Shown in pieces: positions 1 through 9,700 of a DNA stretch of 36,040 bases; the stretch's first letter is position 1, and the number at the start of each line of letters is the position of its first letter. The position numbers and the translations under genes are program-made. The DNA is from Rhodospirillaceae bacterium BRH_c57 (GTDB lineage: Bacteria > Pseudomonadota > Alphaproteobacteria > Rhodospirillales > Rhodospirillaceae): the NCBI GenBank assembly GCA_000961745.1, contig LAEA01000242.1:1-36040 (forward strand), read 5' to 3'. The notes under the pieces were generated by a model. That model had not been told where the DNA came from. It made no database searches and saw nothing but the letters and a program-made list of their open reading frames with translations.

Positions 1-495
1 CGTGGCGGGTCTCCAATACCATGGAGGCCGACTTCTGCATCGAGGCGCTGGAGGAGGCCCTGACCGCCTTCGGGGCGCCGGAGATCTTCAACACGGACCA
101 AGGCAGCCAGTTTACCAGCCCCCGCTTCACGGAGGTCCTACGGGAGGCCGGCGTGCGCATCAGCATGGACGGTCGAGGCCGCTGGATGGACAACGTCTTT
201 ATCGAACGCCTGTGGCGGTCCCTGAAATACGAATGCGTCTACCTCCACGCCTTTGAAACCGGCTCCGAATTGCGGGCCGGACTGGAGCGCTGGATCCGCT
301 ACTACAACACCAGGCGTCCCCACTCAGCCCTGACTGGACAGACGCCCAACGAGGCCTATCATCAAATCGCGCCGGCACCGTCTCCGGGGCATGCCTCGGA
401 GACGGTGCCGATCACCGCGCTGGCGGCATGACAATGACCTGGGGACCAGCTTAACTCAGCCGCCAAACTGTCCGAACAAACGGGGCCACCTCTTA
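1..495 (+). mobile_element. IS3-family insertion sequence, right-end fragment
   Basis: This is the 3' part of an IS3-family element that continues beyond the left edge of the window. It holds the end of the transposase gene followed by about 64 bases of non-coding end sequence. The probable right inverted repeat lies at about 469-495 (begins tgtccgaacaaacgg and runs into gccacctctta). IS3-type ends often read as a gaggtgg-like sequence on the opposite strand, which fits. The left end and the target duplication are outside the window, so the exact right boundary is uncertain by a few bases. Confidence 0.75.
3..431 (+). CDS. IS3-family transposase OrfB, C-terminal part (partial)
   Basis: The reading frame is open to the left edge, so the start is missing; about 142 residues remain. 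It is the C-terminal half of the rve/DDE integrase core of an IS3-family OrfB, which cuts and joins the ends of its element. The second catalytic Asp lies in NTDQGSQFTS and the catalytic Glu in NVFIERLWRSLKYE, followed by the usual YYNTRRPHSAL...TPNEAY tail. Spacing and tail are typical of intact members, and no frameshift is visible in this part. It marks the left flank of the accessory island. Whether the element is intact cannot be judged from the window. Confidence 0.9.
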   Translation, partial: WRVSNTMEADFCIEALEEALTAFGAPEIFNTDQGSQFTSPRFTEVLREAGVRISMDGRGRWMDNVFIERLWRSLKYECVYLHAFETGSELRAGLERWIRYYNTRRPHSALTGQTPNEAYHQIAPAPSPGHASETVPITALAA

Positions 496-556
496 AAACG
501 CCCTTGTGATTCGCTGGCCAGAGACGAATAGTAATAGCGCAGGGGGGGGAGAAACG

Positions 557-1834
557 ATGAAGCGCATCAAGATTGACGGTGTAAAGCCAGGTGACATTTT
601 ATTCACGGCACGTCCCGAAAAAGTTAGCAAGACCATTCGTACTGGGACCGGCGGGATAGTGTCCCACGCGATGATCTGTGTGCAGCATGGCTGCTTTATA
701 GATTCGACTCCGAGCGGAGTTCAGGCGCGCAATCTGCAGCGTGAGCTATTTGAAGACGACGAGAAGGCCTTTCACTTCCGGTTGATAAATCCGCCGGAAC
801 GCGAGGTCACAGGGCAGATCGTAGATTTTGCACGGGCTGAAATCGGCGCACGCTACTCCATCCGGGAGGCGATGCGATCCGTCATTGCCGTCCATAGGCC
901 GAGATCAAGAAGACAGTTCTGTTCCCGCCTCGTCGCACGAGTTTACAAGCTGGCCGGCATCGACCTTGTGCCGGATGCGGATTACTGCTCGCCCGAGGAT
1001 TTACGGCGCAGCCCCCTACTGGAGGAGCTGCCGATAGAATTCGAGCCGGTTTTTCCTGAAGAGCTCGCATGGAGGTCGAGTATCCCGGACCCGATCCAGG
1101 CCATGCATGACGCCCAGAACGCCGTGCTGGATGCTGCGCGATCTGTTGAACCGGCGGTGGAGAATTTCGATGATCTGAGTGAATTGCTCGTAAGGCAGCC
1201 GGACGCAGACCAGGTGATCGCGGACGCTCTCAGGAGCAGCGGCTATCTCGACATTTGGAAGATCGAGGTCGAGCGGCATCCCTGGCGTTACGTTTATGGA
1301 CTGATGGACGGCCTTGCGGCTTCTCCCGAGAGTATCACAGAATACTGTATAGGTACGGTCAAAGAGGCTTACAGCGGCGGCTTTCGCTTTGCTATCACTC
1401 TTGTGCAGCTTCAGGCGCTTCAGGAACAGTATCCGCGCGAGTCTTTCCGCCTTGAGATTAACCTGTATGAAACGCTCGTACGCAATGACCAGAACCGCAG
1501 GGAAGTGGCCTATAATTGGCTCGAAAGGCATCACCCTGAGCTGCTAAAACAGCATATGGAGGAAATAGAACCTCATACTCAGTACTGGTGGTCTGTAGTC
1601 GACCGGGTCGAACCTCGGCTTGGGGCTTTGTCTCGCCAAGCGGTCTCATCGATGGGCGGCAACGAGGTTTGCTCGTCATGTGGAGATGAACCCGCTTATC
1701 CATATCGTGTGGTCAACGGTGCGGAAATCTTGCCCGGGGTGCCGTCCTTACGTCTCTGCGACGACTGCCTCGGAATCCGGCGCGGTATGGGCAACGTGTT
1801 GATGCCTTTCCTGTCGGAGCCCCCAAAAACATGA
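557..1834 (+). CDS. Permuted papain-like (YiiX/NlpC-P60 type) peptidase with C-terminal Cys4 knuckle
   Basis: The protein has 425 residues. The N-terminal domain (about 1-160) matches the circularly permuted papain fold of YiiX/YebB-like enzymes. It begins with a PGDILF segment, has a probable catalytic His37 in GIVSHAMICVQHG, and later a probable catalytic Cys122 in QFCSRLVARVYKLAG, followed by CSPEDLRRSPLL, the usual family ending. Members are amidases, peptidases or acyl-modifying enzymes; the substrate here is unknown. The middle is helical and unrecognised. Near the C-terminus a CSSC...CDDC pair suggests a small zinc knuckle. The ATG at 557 was chosen because a purine-rich agggggggaga lies just upstream; an in-frame GTG at 506 has no such site. 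There is no signal peptide, so it is probably cytoplasmic. It lies 52 bases before the STAND nuclease on the same strand and is probably co-transcribed. A papain-like enzyme beside a STAND ATPase suggests an effector or processing role, which is inference. Confidence 0.72.
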   Translation: MKRIKIDGVKPGDILFTARPEKVSKTIRTGTGGIVSHAMICVQHGCFIDSTPSGVQARNLQRELFEDDEKAFHFRLINPPEREVTGQIVDFARAEIGARYSIREAMRSVIAVHRPRSRRQFCSRLVARVYKLAGIDLVPDADYCSPEDLRRSPLLEELPIEFEPVFPEELAWRSSIPDPIQAMHDAQNAVLDAARSVEPAVENFDDLSELLVRQPDADQVIADALRSSGYLDIWKIEVERHPWRYVYGLMDGLAASPESITEYCIGTVKEAYSGGFRFAITLVQLQALQEQYPRESFRLEINLYETLVRNDQNRREVAYNWLERHHPELLKQHMEEIEPHTQYWWSVVDRVEPRLGALSRQAVSSMGGNEVCSSCGDEPAYPYRVVNGAEILPGVPSLRLCDDCLGIRRGMGNVLMPFLSEPPKT

Positions 1835-1886
1835 TCGGGAATCGCATCGTGATGTCGCTTCGTTTCGACAGGCGCGGGGTTGGTTC

Positions 1887-4751
1887 ATGACCCAGGCGAC
1901 ACGGCGGATCGGCAACGTCCTGGATCCAGCGCAGCTCGTTCGCATCGAAGCCGTGCATCGCGGCTTCCTTTTTCAGCACTTGTACACCGTGCAGTGCCTG
2001 CTGTCGGCAGCCACGTTGTCAATAGAGAGCGTGGAAGTCGAGAGTGATGAAGACGTCGAGGTGAAGTTAAAAGAACGGCGCACCTACATTCAGGTAAAGC
2101 ACCGGCAGGACTCGCTTGCCTGGAGCGATATCGAGGGGACTCTGGCGCGCTTCGAAGATTTACGCGCTACTCATAAACGCGGTGAACGCTCTGGAGAGCC
2201 CGCATTCCTTATCGTCAGCAACGCGGCTCCAAACGGTCCTCTCGCTGTCAGGCTTGCCGCAGCCGACTGGCCGAACGATGTCCGCGTGGATTGGCCGTCG
2301 TCCGATCCTGCGACAAGACTATTGCCAGCCCCATCGGCGTCGCTTCTCGAAGCGGCGGAGGTCGCGAGCAAGATGGCGAGTGACTTGCCTTTCGCAACGC
2401 TCTCGCCGGACACACTCGTTTGGAAGTTGGCGGGACTTGTGTCTCTCGCGGCCACCGGAGAGGACGAGAACCTGGACCACACATTCCAGGCTGAAGATCT
2501 TCCCCGCCTTTTTGAGCAGCTTGTAGTACAGCTGCAGGATCTTCCACTGCCGCCATCCCCCTACCGCGTGCAAGAGCGCGAACCCGAATTGCTGACGGGA
2601 GAGAGGGTCAGATTGATCGTCGGCTATTCGGGAGCAGGCAAGACATCGTGGCTGGCGCAATCCGCGCAACATGCCTCGGGGGCTCTCGTTTATCTCGATA
2701 TCGCTGATACGCCCGGTGCAGCCCTCGCCAGTGTCGTTGCTCGAGAGGTTGCTGGCCGCCTGTTTCAGGCGGGTCGGGGCCTTGGCGAGGCTCTCCTGCC
2801 CGGCGCTTCCGGTCGAGAAATCCTCCAACTCCTGTCGCGCCGCCTGGGTGAGCGAGGAGAGGTTGTCACTGTTGCCCTCGATAATGTTCACCAGCTCGCT
2901 GCTGAGGATTTGATCGGCGTGATCCAGTCTGGGAGGGATCTGCGCTTTGTACTTTTGGGACGCCCTGAAGGCGAAGTAGCGACACTGGAGGCCACTCTCG
3001 GCATCACGCGTGAGACCCTGCTAGGATGGGCGCCGGACACAGTAGCGGCAGCCGCCCATGACAACGGGTGCCAAGGCGATGCTGCTGATTGCCAGCGATT
3101 AATCGATCTCACGGGCGGCCTTCCGCTTTTCGTGCTGAACGCAATCTCGGTTGCGGGATCCGACTACGATGGTTCGCTGAAACGGTTCTGCGCCGATCTC
3201 GCGCAATCAGCGCATACTAAGGAGGTTGCCCAGGACCTTATTCTCGGGCGGGTCTTTGACCGGCTGCCCAAGGCAGTGGCGGACATTGCCGAACTGCTCA
3301 GCCTGTGCGATGCGCCACTAATGCGCGCAGAAATGAAGTCATATGTGGCGGCAGCAGAGGGGACAGATCAGCCCGGCGTCGATCAGGCTCTGCGCCAATT
3401 GATTAGCCAAGGGCTGCTGCAGGTTTTTGCCCGCGACCAGATCAAGCTCCACGATGCAGCCCGCGCTGTGGGCAAAGGACGACAGCTCCTTCACGGCACC
3501 GAGACAGTTAAGGCACGACGGGAGGCGTTGCGGTCCGTCGTGCAAAAGAGCCTTTTGGAGAGCCGGCACCCAACGAAGCTATCTCTTTTCCTCCGGCTGA
3601 GCGGGGACGTTGGGCGTCTGGATATTCTTGTCGAGATGGCTACGGACGAGCTCTTCCACGAAATGGGCCTATGGCCCGAAATTGAAGCTTATCTGGAGCA
3701 CGGGGTCCAGGATGAGGCTGTTCCCCTTGATCAGCGTATAAAGGCGCTCGATGGACTGGCATTCGCCGATCTGAAATCTGGTTCTGACCGAGTTGTCCTG
3801 TGGCTCGATCAAATGGATACTTTAATCGCAGCTCACAATCTGGGGGCCGAGGAGCGACTTCGCGTAAACATGAAGCGAATGAGCTTCCTCGCCGGCAAAG
3901 GTGATCGACGTGCCGCTTTGAAGCTGGTGGCGGACCTCACACCCGTTGTCGAAGGTCTCCCCGCCGGTCATCGCCGTGTGTTTTGGTACAATGTGGCTTG
4001 CGCAGAGCTCGCACTCGGAGATCCAGATGCAGCGGAGAAGAGGGTTCGGCCGCTCATCAAAGATTACTATAAATTGATAGGCCTGACTCCAGAACGCGTG
4101 ATGGGAAATAATGCGCCCGAGTTAGCGCGCATGCTCAAGAAGGATTCAGACGTTGATGACATCAAGCATCTCGCGGATTCCTTGGACGTGCTTGCCAAAG
4201 CGCTTGATGCACAGGGCCAATTCTCCGCCCTCGTCCGCATCCATGCTCTGAAATTCTACGACCTGGCGCGTGCCCCAGCCTCGCTGTTCCGCGTGGGACA
4301 GGACCTTGTCGCCCAGTTCATCAGCAAGCGCGACTTCGACGGTGCGCTCAACATGATGGAAACCATTGTTCTTCCACAGCTTCGGCAGTGGAAGCTCGCC
4401 GACTACATGATTACCGTTCGCTCCCAATATGCCGTTGTCCTCGCGTACTGCGAGCGATACTCCGCAGCTGAAGCCGAGATGGAGCGTCTTGAACCTTATA
4501 AGGCCGGCCTTCCTCCCTTGGCGCAGGCAGAGCTTAAGAACCAACAGGAGCTGATCGCCCAACTAAGGATATTCGGGCCGCCGCCAAAATGGTTGCCGCC
4601 TCCCGGCTTTCTCGAAAGCCCGGCAGGCTACGTTGCGAGATCGGATAGGCCGCGAGTAGCGCCAGCACCGACTAACAAGCGCAAGATCGGGCGAAACGAG
4701 CGTTGTCCGTGTGAGTCAGGCAGGAAGTTCAAACATTGCCATGGGCGCTGA
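1887..4751 (+). CDS. Nuclease-STAND NTPase-helical repeat-SEC-C protein (candidate defence protein)
   Basis: The protein has 954 residues. Residues about 20-120 resemble Cap4/DUF4297-type PD-(D/E)XK nucleases: HRGFLFQHLY, then acidic residues around Asp56/Glu58, then YIQVKH with Gln69 and Lys71 at the metal and catalytic positions. A STAND/NACHT-like ATPase follows, with Walker A GYSGAGKT at about 246-253 and Walker B VTVALDN at about 328-334. Residues about 600-900 are alpha-helical, TPR-like repeats, the usual sensor region of STAND proteins. The last 23 residues are a SEC-C zinc motif (CPC...CH). A cgcggggttgg stretch precedes the ATG. In known STAND defence proteins the repeats sense a phage product and the ATPase oligomerises to switch on the nuclease; applying that here is inference. 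The middle part of a possible three-gene operon (557-5765). The SEC-C tail is unusual on a STAND protein. Confidence 0.75.
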   Translation: MTQATRRIGNVLDPAQLVRIEAVHRGFLFQHLYTVQCLLSAATLSIESVEVESDEDVEVKLKERRTYIQVKHRQDSLAWSDIEGTLARFEDLRATHKRGERSGEPAFLIVSNAAPNGPLAVRLAAADWPNDVRVDWPSSDPATRLLPAPSASLLEAAEVASKMASDLPFATLSPDTLVWKLAGLVSLAATGEDENLDHTFQAEDLPRLFEQLVVQLQDLPLPPSPYRVQEREPELLTGERVRLIVGYSGAGKTSWLAQSAQHASGALVYLDIADTPGAALASVVAREVAGRLFQAGRGLGEALLPGASGREILQLLSRRLGERGEVVTVALDNVHQLAAEDLIGVIQSGRDLRFVLLGRPEGEVATLEATLGITRETLLGWAPDTVAAAAHDNGCQGDAADCQRLIDLTGGLPLFVLNAISVAGSDYDGSLKRFCADLAQSAHTKEVAQDLILGRVFDRLPKAVADIAELLSLCDAPLMRAEMKSYVAAAEGTDQPGVDQALRQLISQGLLQVFARDQIKLHDAARAVGKGRQLLHGTETVKARREALRSVVQKSLLESRHPTKLSLFLRLSGDVGRLDILVEMATDELFHEMGLWPEIEAYLEHGVQDEAVPLDQRIKALDGLAFADLKSGSDRVVLWLDQMDTLIAAHNLGAEERLRVNMKRMSFLAGKGDRRAALKLVADLTPVVEGLPAGHRRVFWYNVACAELALGDPDAAEKRVRPLIKDYYKLIGLTPERVMGNNAPELARMLKKDSDVDDIKHLADSLDVLAKALDAQGQFSALVRIHALKFYDLARAPASLFRVGQDLVAQFISKRDFDGALNMMETIVLPQLRQWKLADYMITVRSQYAVVLAYCERYSAAEAEMERLEPYKAGLPPLAQAELKNQQELIAQLRIFGPPPKWLPPPGFLESPAGYVARSDRPRVAPAPTNKRKIGRNERCPCESGRKFKHCHGR

Positions 4752-4841
4752 CATTAGTATGAGAGGATCTGAAGCGATATTGCCGCGCAAGAGTAGATTT
4801 TGGGCAAACAGAAACTCCAGATAAGAACAGACGGGGCGGGA

Positions 4842-5765
4842 ATGGCCATAGACCTAAAGGCTGCAATCAGGAAGTGGGCGATCGACACGCTTCCTTATGA
4901 TCAGAACGATATAGATATAGTTGCCGAGATCAATGGCAAGGACGCACGGGAGCTTCTAATTGTTTATCACAACTGGATGTCGAGACATGTCTTCGCCGCT
5001 CCCCGCAAGGTCCGCACATCGGCAGCGTTCAACGGCAATTTTGTCACCACGCAGCGTAAGGTTGATCTCGATGTGCTGATTGCCAAGATCGAGAGAGGCG
5101 AGGAACTAAAACCTCATCTGAGTACGCGCGTGGAGACGGTCCTGGAGTCGTCGAGCAAGAGGCTAAACCGGCGCAGGGATTTGGACCTGATGCTGATTGA
5201 GTGGGAGGTCCATCACCTCCACATCTCGCAGCAATTGCAGCCGGACGGTTTCGTAGAAAGAGATGATCCGCTGCTTTTCGCGGTGTTCCATAGGGCGGAC
5301 GCGTATCTTCTAGATGTCATGACGCACAGGGATTTCAACCGTGACCACATCCTCGCGATCATGGCGAGGGAGTTTCCCGGTGCGGGTTTGATCCATGAGC
5401 TACGGGCCGGTCCTGGTCAAAAGATTCTCGGCTTGGCAAAGAACTACACCGAGGAGGAGCGCAACATTCTGCGCAAAGCCGGGATTAACACGTTGGTTGA
5501 GATCGACGGCAAGGTCTACAAGCCAGCCGGCGGCATCACCGGGGCCGGGACTTCAATCCGGGCGTCTATGGCTGCAGATGCGGTCGTCAGGGCAACGGAA
5601 AATCTGGAAGCAGCCCTTCGTAATGACCCCGCGCAGTTCCAACGGTGGGCTCAGGAGTACGGACTCACATGGCCTGCCGATCCGACCTTCGAGTTCGGAC
5701 TCCTGGAGCCGAGCGGTCTCGCGTTCAAGGAACTGTCGACGAATCTCGCCCTGGCAGTAGCATGA
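4842..5765 (+). CDS. Hypothetical protein, third gene of the peptidase-STAND operon
   Basis: The protein has 307 residues from ATG 4842, or 321 from an upstream TTG at 4800, which lies right after an in-frame stop. The ATG was preferred as the common start codon, but the ggggcggg before it sits very close and the choice is uncertain. I do not recognise a named domain. The most conserved-looking part is central: IEWEVHHLHI, then DDPLLFAVFHRADAYLLDVMTHRDF. Its regularly placed His, Asp and Phe residues look like a compact alpha/beta enzyme or toxin core. The N-terminus is helical and charged; the C-terminus contains a GGITGAGTS glycine turn and a helix. No signal peptide or membrane segment is seen. 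It lies 90 bases after the STAND nuclease gene on the same strand and is followed by a terminator, so it is the likely last gene of the operon. It could be an accessory effector, regulator or immunity factor; nothing decides between these. Confidence 0.6.
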   Translation: MAIDLKAAIRKWAIDTLPYDQNDIDIVAEINGKDARELLIVYHNWMSRHVFAAPRKVRTSAAFNGNFVTTQRKVDLDVLIAKIERGEELKPHLSTRVETVLESSSKRLNRRRDLDLMLIEWEVHHLHISQQLQPDGFVERDDPLLFAVFHRADAYLLDVMTHRDFNRDHILAIMAREFPGAGLIHELRAGPGQKILGLAKNYTEEERNILRKAGINTLVEIDGKVYKPAGGITGAGTSIRASMAADAVVRATENLEAALRNDPAQFQRWAQEYGLTWPADPTFEFGLLEPSGLAFKELSTNLALAVA

Positions 5766-5847
5766 TGATTGAATGATCAGGCCGCGTTTCTCTGTTCGAC
5801 CTTTTCCCCGAAAACCGCTCCACCTCTCCCCAACGATCAATGGGCAC

Positions 5848-5879
5848 CCGGCCCTGGGACTCGCCCCAGGGCCGGTTTT
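5848..5879 (+). terminator. Rho-independent terminator after the three-gene operon
   Basis: A perfect 11-bp stem (CCGGCCCTGGG at 5848-5858 with CCCAGGGCCGG at 5865-5875) closes a 6-base loop and is followed by TTTT. It lies 83 bases past the stop of the + strand unknown gene and 22 bases from the stop of the convergent membrane protein gene. It can end the + strand transcript. The T tract is short, and on the - strand no matching run is seen. Confidence 0.8.
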
Positions 5880-5900
5880 GGGAGCGCTCGTCCGGATCGG

Positions 5901-6581
5901 TTAACTGTCCGCCAAAAGGACCGAATAGTCTGTCAAGAATTGGCCTGTTGTTATGGTCATTGCCTCTCCCCCAAATTCATTCGATATACGCTGCTGAAGG
6001 CGATCGAACAGAATTACGGCTTCAGCGCGCACTCGGACGGAACTCCTCAGCCGTTCATAGCGCGTCTTTTTTCTCTCACTGCGTTCACTTTCTGATCCGT
6101 GTTCCTCGCTCTCGAAGATGTCGGATATCCTTTGATTGATTGCGTAGACGTGGCTCCGGAGCCGAATGAAATCGGACAGCATGCTCGCGGGTAGCTTCGT
6201 CGTGTCGAACTCGCGCATAGCGACGATCATTTCAGTTGTTCGATCTCCATGCAACGCAAGTCGTTTAGACGGGCCCCTTGGTGTAAGTGCCATATTTAGA
6301 CGTTCGCTCATTGTCTCAAGGGCTTCGTATCCTAGTAGATGCGCGGCCTGCGCGAGCGCCCGCCGTTCATTCATCACTGCCTCTTGCTGCACTTTTAATT
6401 GGAAATTTGCTGTTGCAAATCCCGCGACGATCGCAAGGACTGCGCCTACTGCTTGGACCCAAGCGGCCAGCTCGCCACCAAAATGGTGATTTAGGAGGCG
6501 TGCAGCTGCGATAGCGACCAACAGAATCAATAGCGTAGTGCCCAAAACGTAGGCGACTGTGAGGCCTCCACGGTGATCCAC
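5901..6581 (-). CDS. Small membrane protein with cytoplasmic helical domain
   Basis: The protein has 226 residues. Two hydrophobic segments lie at the N-terminus (about residues 8-26 and 35-58: VAYVLGTTLLILLVAIAAA and AWVQAVGAVLAIVAGFATA). A charged, mostly helical domain of about 165 residues follows and probably lies in the cytoplasm. The GTG start has a good ribosome site (ggaggga) 5-6 bases upstream. I do not recognise the soluble domain. It is the last gene on the - strand after the helicase, 209 bases from that stop, and it is convergent with the + strand operon. Two-helix anchors with a cytoplasmic domain are common among membrane-acting partners in defence loci, which is only a suggestion here. 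It could equally be an unrelated small gene. Confidence 0.65.
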   Translation of the reverse strand: MDHRGGLTVAYVLGTTLLILLVAIAAARLLNHHFGGELAAWVQAVGAVLAIVAGFATANFQLKVQQEAVMNERRALAQAAHLLGYEALETMSERLNMALTPRGPSKRLALHGDRTTEMIVAMREFDTTKLPASMLSDFIRLRSHVYAINQRISDIFESEEHGSESERSERKKTRYERLRSSVRVRAEAVILFDRLQQRISNEFGGEAMTITTGQFLTDYSVLLADS

Positions 6582-6790
6582 TCTTCCCTCCTCTCAATTT
6601 TTCAGAGAAGGCATCGCATCATAGCTGCCTTCAGGCGACAATCCCATTTTGCTGCCGCACCAGCCCCCCGTTGCGGCCAGCTTCTGTTTCTGAGCAGGCA
6701 CGATCCCGGCGATGCCCATGTAGGCCGATCAGGTTGTACGTCCGAAGCCCCTCGCGCCGGCGCCGCCGGTGCTTGGTGCTTGGAGCCTGA
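6582..6790. other. Intergenic spacer between helicase and membrane protein genes
   Basis: No convincing gene is visible. The spacer holds a short tandem repeat (ggtgcttggtgcttgg, about 6768-6783) and GC-rich palindromic stretches such as gccggcgccgccgg just before it. A GATCAGG copy near 6728 and a CCTGATC copy near 6787 could form a loose stem. No T-run terminator is seen. Confidence 0.5.
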
Positions 6791-9700
6791 TCAACGCGGC
6801 GAACCAAGCGTCAGCCGACCGGATCCATGAGTTTCGCGAACCGGGAGGGCGTCCGCCAACTCGTCGAAGTACTTGTGTCGGCGCCACTGGTGTAGATCCC
6901 CGACGACACAGATCCGCTCCTTTGCGCGGGTAAGTGCCACGTTCAGAAGGTTCGGCTTTGCGGCCGCGTAGCTTGAAATAGAGCCCGGCGTCTTTGGATT
7001 GCCACCCAACAGCAAAATGACGGTGTCGGCTTCCTTGCCCTGGAAGGTATGGACGGTGCCGGCAATCTTTCCGTTGAGACCGCCTACGACAGGGTACAGT
7101 TCCCGTCGGATCTCTGCAGCGACCTTGCGGAAAGGAGAAATGATGAACACGCGAGCCTTGCCGTCAGGGGATATCGCTTCGCCGCCGTTCGCAGCGAGGA
7201 TCTGCCGCACCAAGTTGATGGCAACAGCCCCTTGGTTCGGGATCCAGTGCCCCTCGGCGTTCTCAGCGGGTACGTTGAACCAGCAGCTTTCCCCGAGAGG
7301 ACCACCGGCGGAACCCGCGCCGCCAGAGGCGGTCCCGTAGACCATCATGTTCTCGTAGGCGATACGGTTCGCGACCGAGAACATCGGGTTCAAACAGCGG
7401 CGGTGCACGCGAAGCGGACTGCCCACCCATTGGTCGTTGATGGTTGTGCCAAAGCGATTTGCCCGGTCGGCCAACACTTGGCAGGAGTCGTGGAGCGGAT
7501 GCCATAGAGATGCAATGTTGCAGCGAATCCGCAACGCCTCGATGGCGGCTGAAGGCAGCGGCACCACAGGTTCTATCTGTATCGGATCTCCGACGACGAC
7601 TGTGCGGCGGGCACGCCAGATGGCACCCACTGCCGCTTGCGGAGTTGCCTGCCCCGCTTCGTCTATGAGGAGCCAGCCAAGACTCTCCCTCCCCATGCCG
7701 ACGAACAATCGCGAGAAGGAGGCGAAAGTAGTGGACACTACCGGTACCACGAGGAACAAGGTCTCCCACAGCGGCCGGACGCCTTCGGTGAAAGCCGCAG
7801 GCGGGAGTTTGTTGGACAGCAAGTCAACGAAGTGGCTTAAGTTACTCTTAAAGTACCGCTTGTTCTCCAGAATGAATGCTTTGTGAAGGTCCAGGGCCGC
7901 CACGAAAAGCTCGTGCCGCAACTTATAAAGCTGGGGGCTGAACCACGGAGCTGCCTTTTGGCGGTCGTCCTCGGCCATATCTAGCAGTGACCAATTGGTG
8001 ATGTCTTTGGTCGTGATCCCGGCGTCCATCAGTACGTCGCTGAGGCGGCGGATGATTTCGGCGTTGTTGGCAACTTCTGCCATGAGGGATGCCGTCCGGT
8101 TCTCATTGCTCTCCAGCGCTGCCCTTCTAGCATCACGCCGCCGCGATGCCTCGTCTCGCTCTTCGTTGGCCTTCGAAAAAGCTTGTTTCGCATCACCGAT
8201 TGTCTGTTCTGCGACCGCGGCTTGCACCGCTCGATCTCGTGCCTGCTCGTAGGCGTCGCGGGCAACCACTAGGCGGCGCTGCTGATCTCGCACCCGTGCC
8301 ACGCCGGCCTCCGCATCGTGCTTTGCATTTCTTGCGAGGAGCGCCTGCCTCATGAGGTCGTCGATCTGCCTTGCAGCCGTCAGGCAGGATTGGGCCCACC
8401 CTCTGGTGGAAGTGGGCCTGAACAGCCGCTGGAAGAAGCTCGGGGCCGATGCGTGCAAGATGGCGAGGGTGCGCTCGGCGGCTTTTATCTCGACGTCCAG
8501 GCAATCAAGGGTTCGAGTAAGACGCTTGATTTCTTCAAGGTGCGTCGTCTCGCTTTCATTGTCAGCGTATTCGCGAGCATGGCTCAACGCTTTCTCTGCA
8601 TCCACGAGGGCGCGCCGCGCGGTGTACCGGGTGGCGGCCTCATCAGCCAGCTTGATCGCGCGCACCAAGCCAGCCTCCGCGTCGCGCGCCTCTTGTGCCG
8701 CATGAGGATGGTCTCCCGTCAGGGCCGCAATCTCCTGCCTCAGAAGCACGTTCTTCTGGCTACGGCTCCCTACCTCGGCAATGCGTTCGGCCACCGCCTG
8801 CTGATGATTGATGGCCGCTTCCGTAGCCTTTGTGGCCGCTAGGAACGCCTTCCTGGCGCCCGCCCACGACAAGCCGCTTCCTGCCAAATCTTCCATTGCG
8901 GTCTTGAAGGACACGAAGTCATCGGGCCGCTCTTCTCCCTGCTCAGGGGCCTTGGTGAACCAGAATTTTTGGGTGAAGGCGTTCCGCCGATCCTTGTTCC
9001 CAAGCACGGCCGCGATAGTTCCCCAGTTCGATCCCGGTTCCCGTCGGCGAGCGCCGTCCTCAGCAAGAATGCTCTCAGCGACCGAGGCGAAATAGTCGAT
9101 GGTGACGTCGTCGGCATCGATTGACTTCGCCGCCGGGAGCTCCTTGGTCACGTTCTCGACCGCGCCATTGTTGGCGGAAGCCACGACCATGCCGTAACCG
9201 CATATTTTTTCGTCAAGACAGTAGGCCGGAAACTTGCTGTCGCGGACGCTGAACTTTCGTGTAAATGCCGTCGTCGGGTCGTCGTAGCTCGCCATGATGC
9301 GGGCCCGGTCAACTACCAGCCCCGCGATCACGTCGCGAAGTAGAGTCGTCTTACCGGTCCCTGGCGGTCCGTTGACCGAGTACAGGCCCGCCGTATCCTG
9401 AAGGCCGTTCACGATAGCGTTCACGGAGAACTGTTGAGCCAATGCCAGGGGGAACTTGGACGGCCAGCGTCCCAGGGGCATGAATTTCGGCATGGTGGAC
9501 GCTACAGCTTGGCGGCCGCCGTCGCGCACCACATCGGTACGCTCAGCATTAGAGCCGAACAGGTAGAGCTCTAGCCCCTTTCCATAGTCGCGCCGTGACA
9601 CTGCATCGCGCACCCGCCTCACGTCGGAGGCCAGAAAGCTGTTGAGCATGTCCGACCCGGCGTTCTGATCTGATACAACCGCTTTTCGCCGAACAAAGAA

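Noticed and set aside
506-556. GTG start giving a longer peptidase
   Set aside because: No ribosome site lies before it, while ATG 557 follows a strong purine-rich stretch and the conserved domain begins right after.
5769-6139. Small + strand open frames of about 100 residues
   Set aside because: They overlap the terminator or lie opposite the membrane protein, have unlikely composition and no ribosome site.
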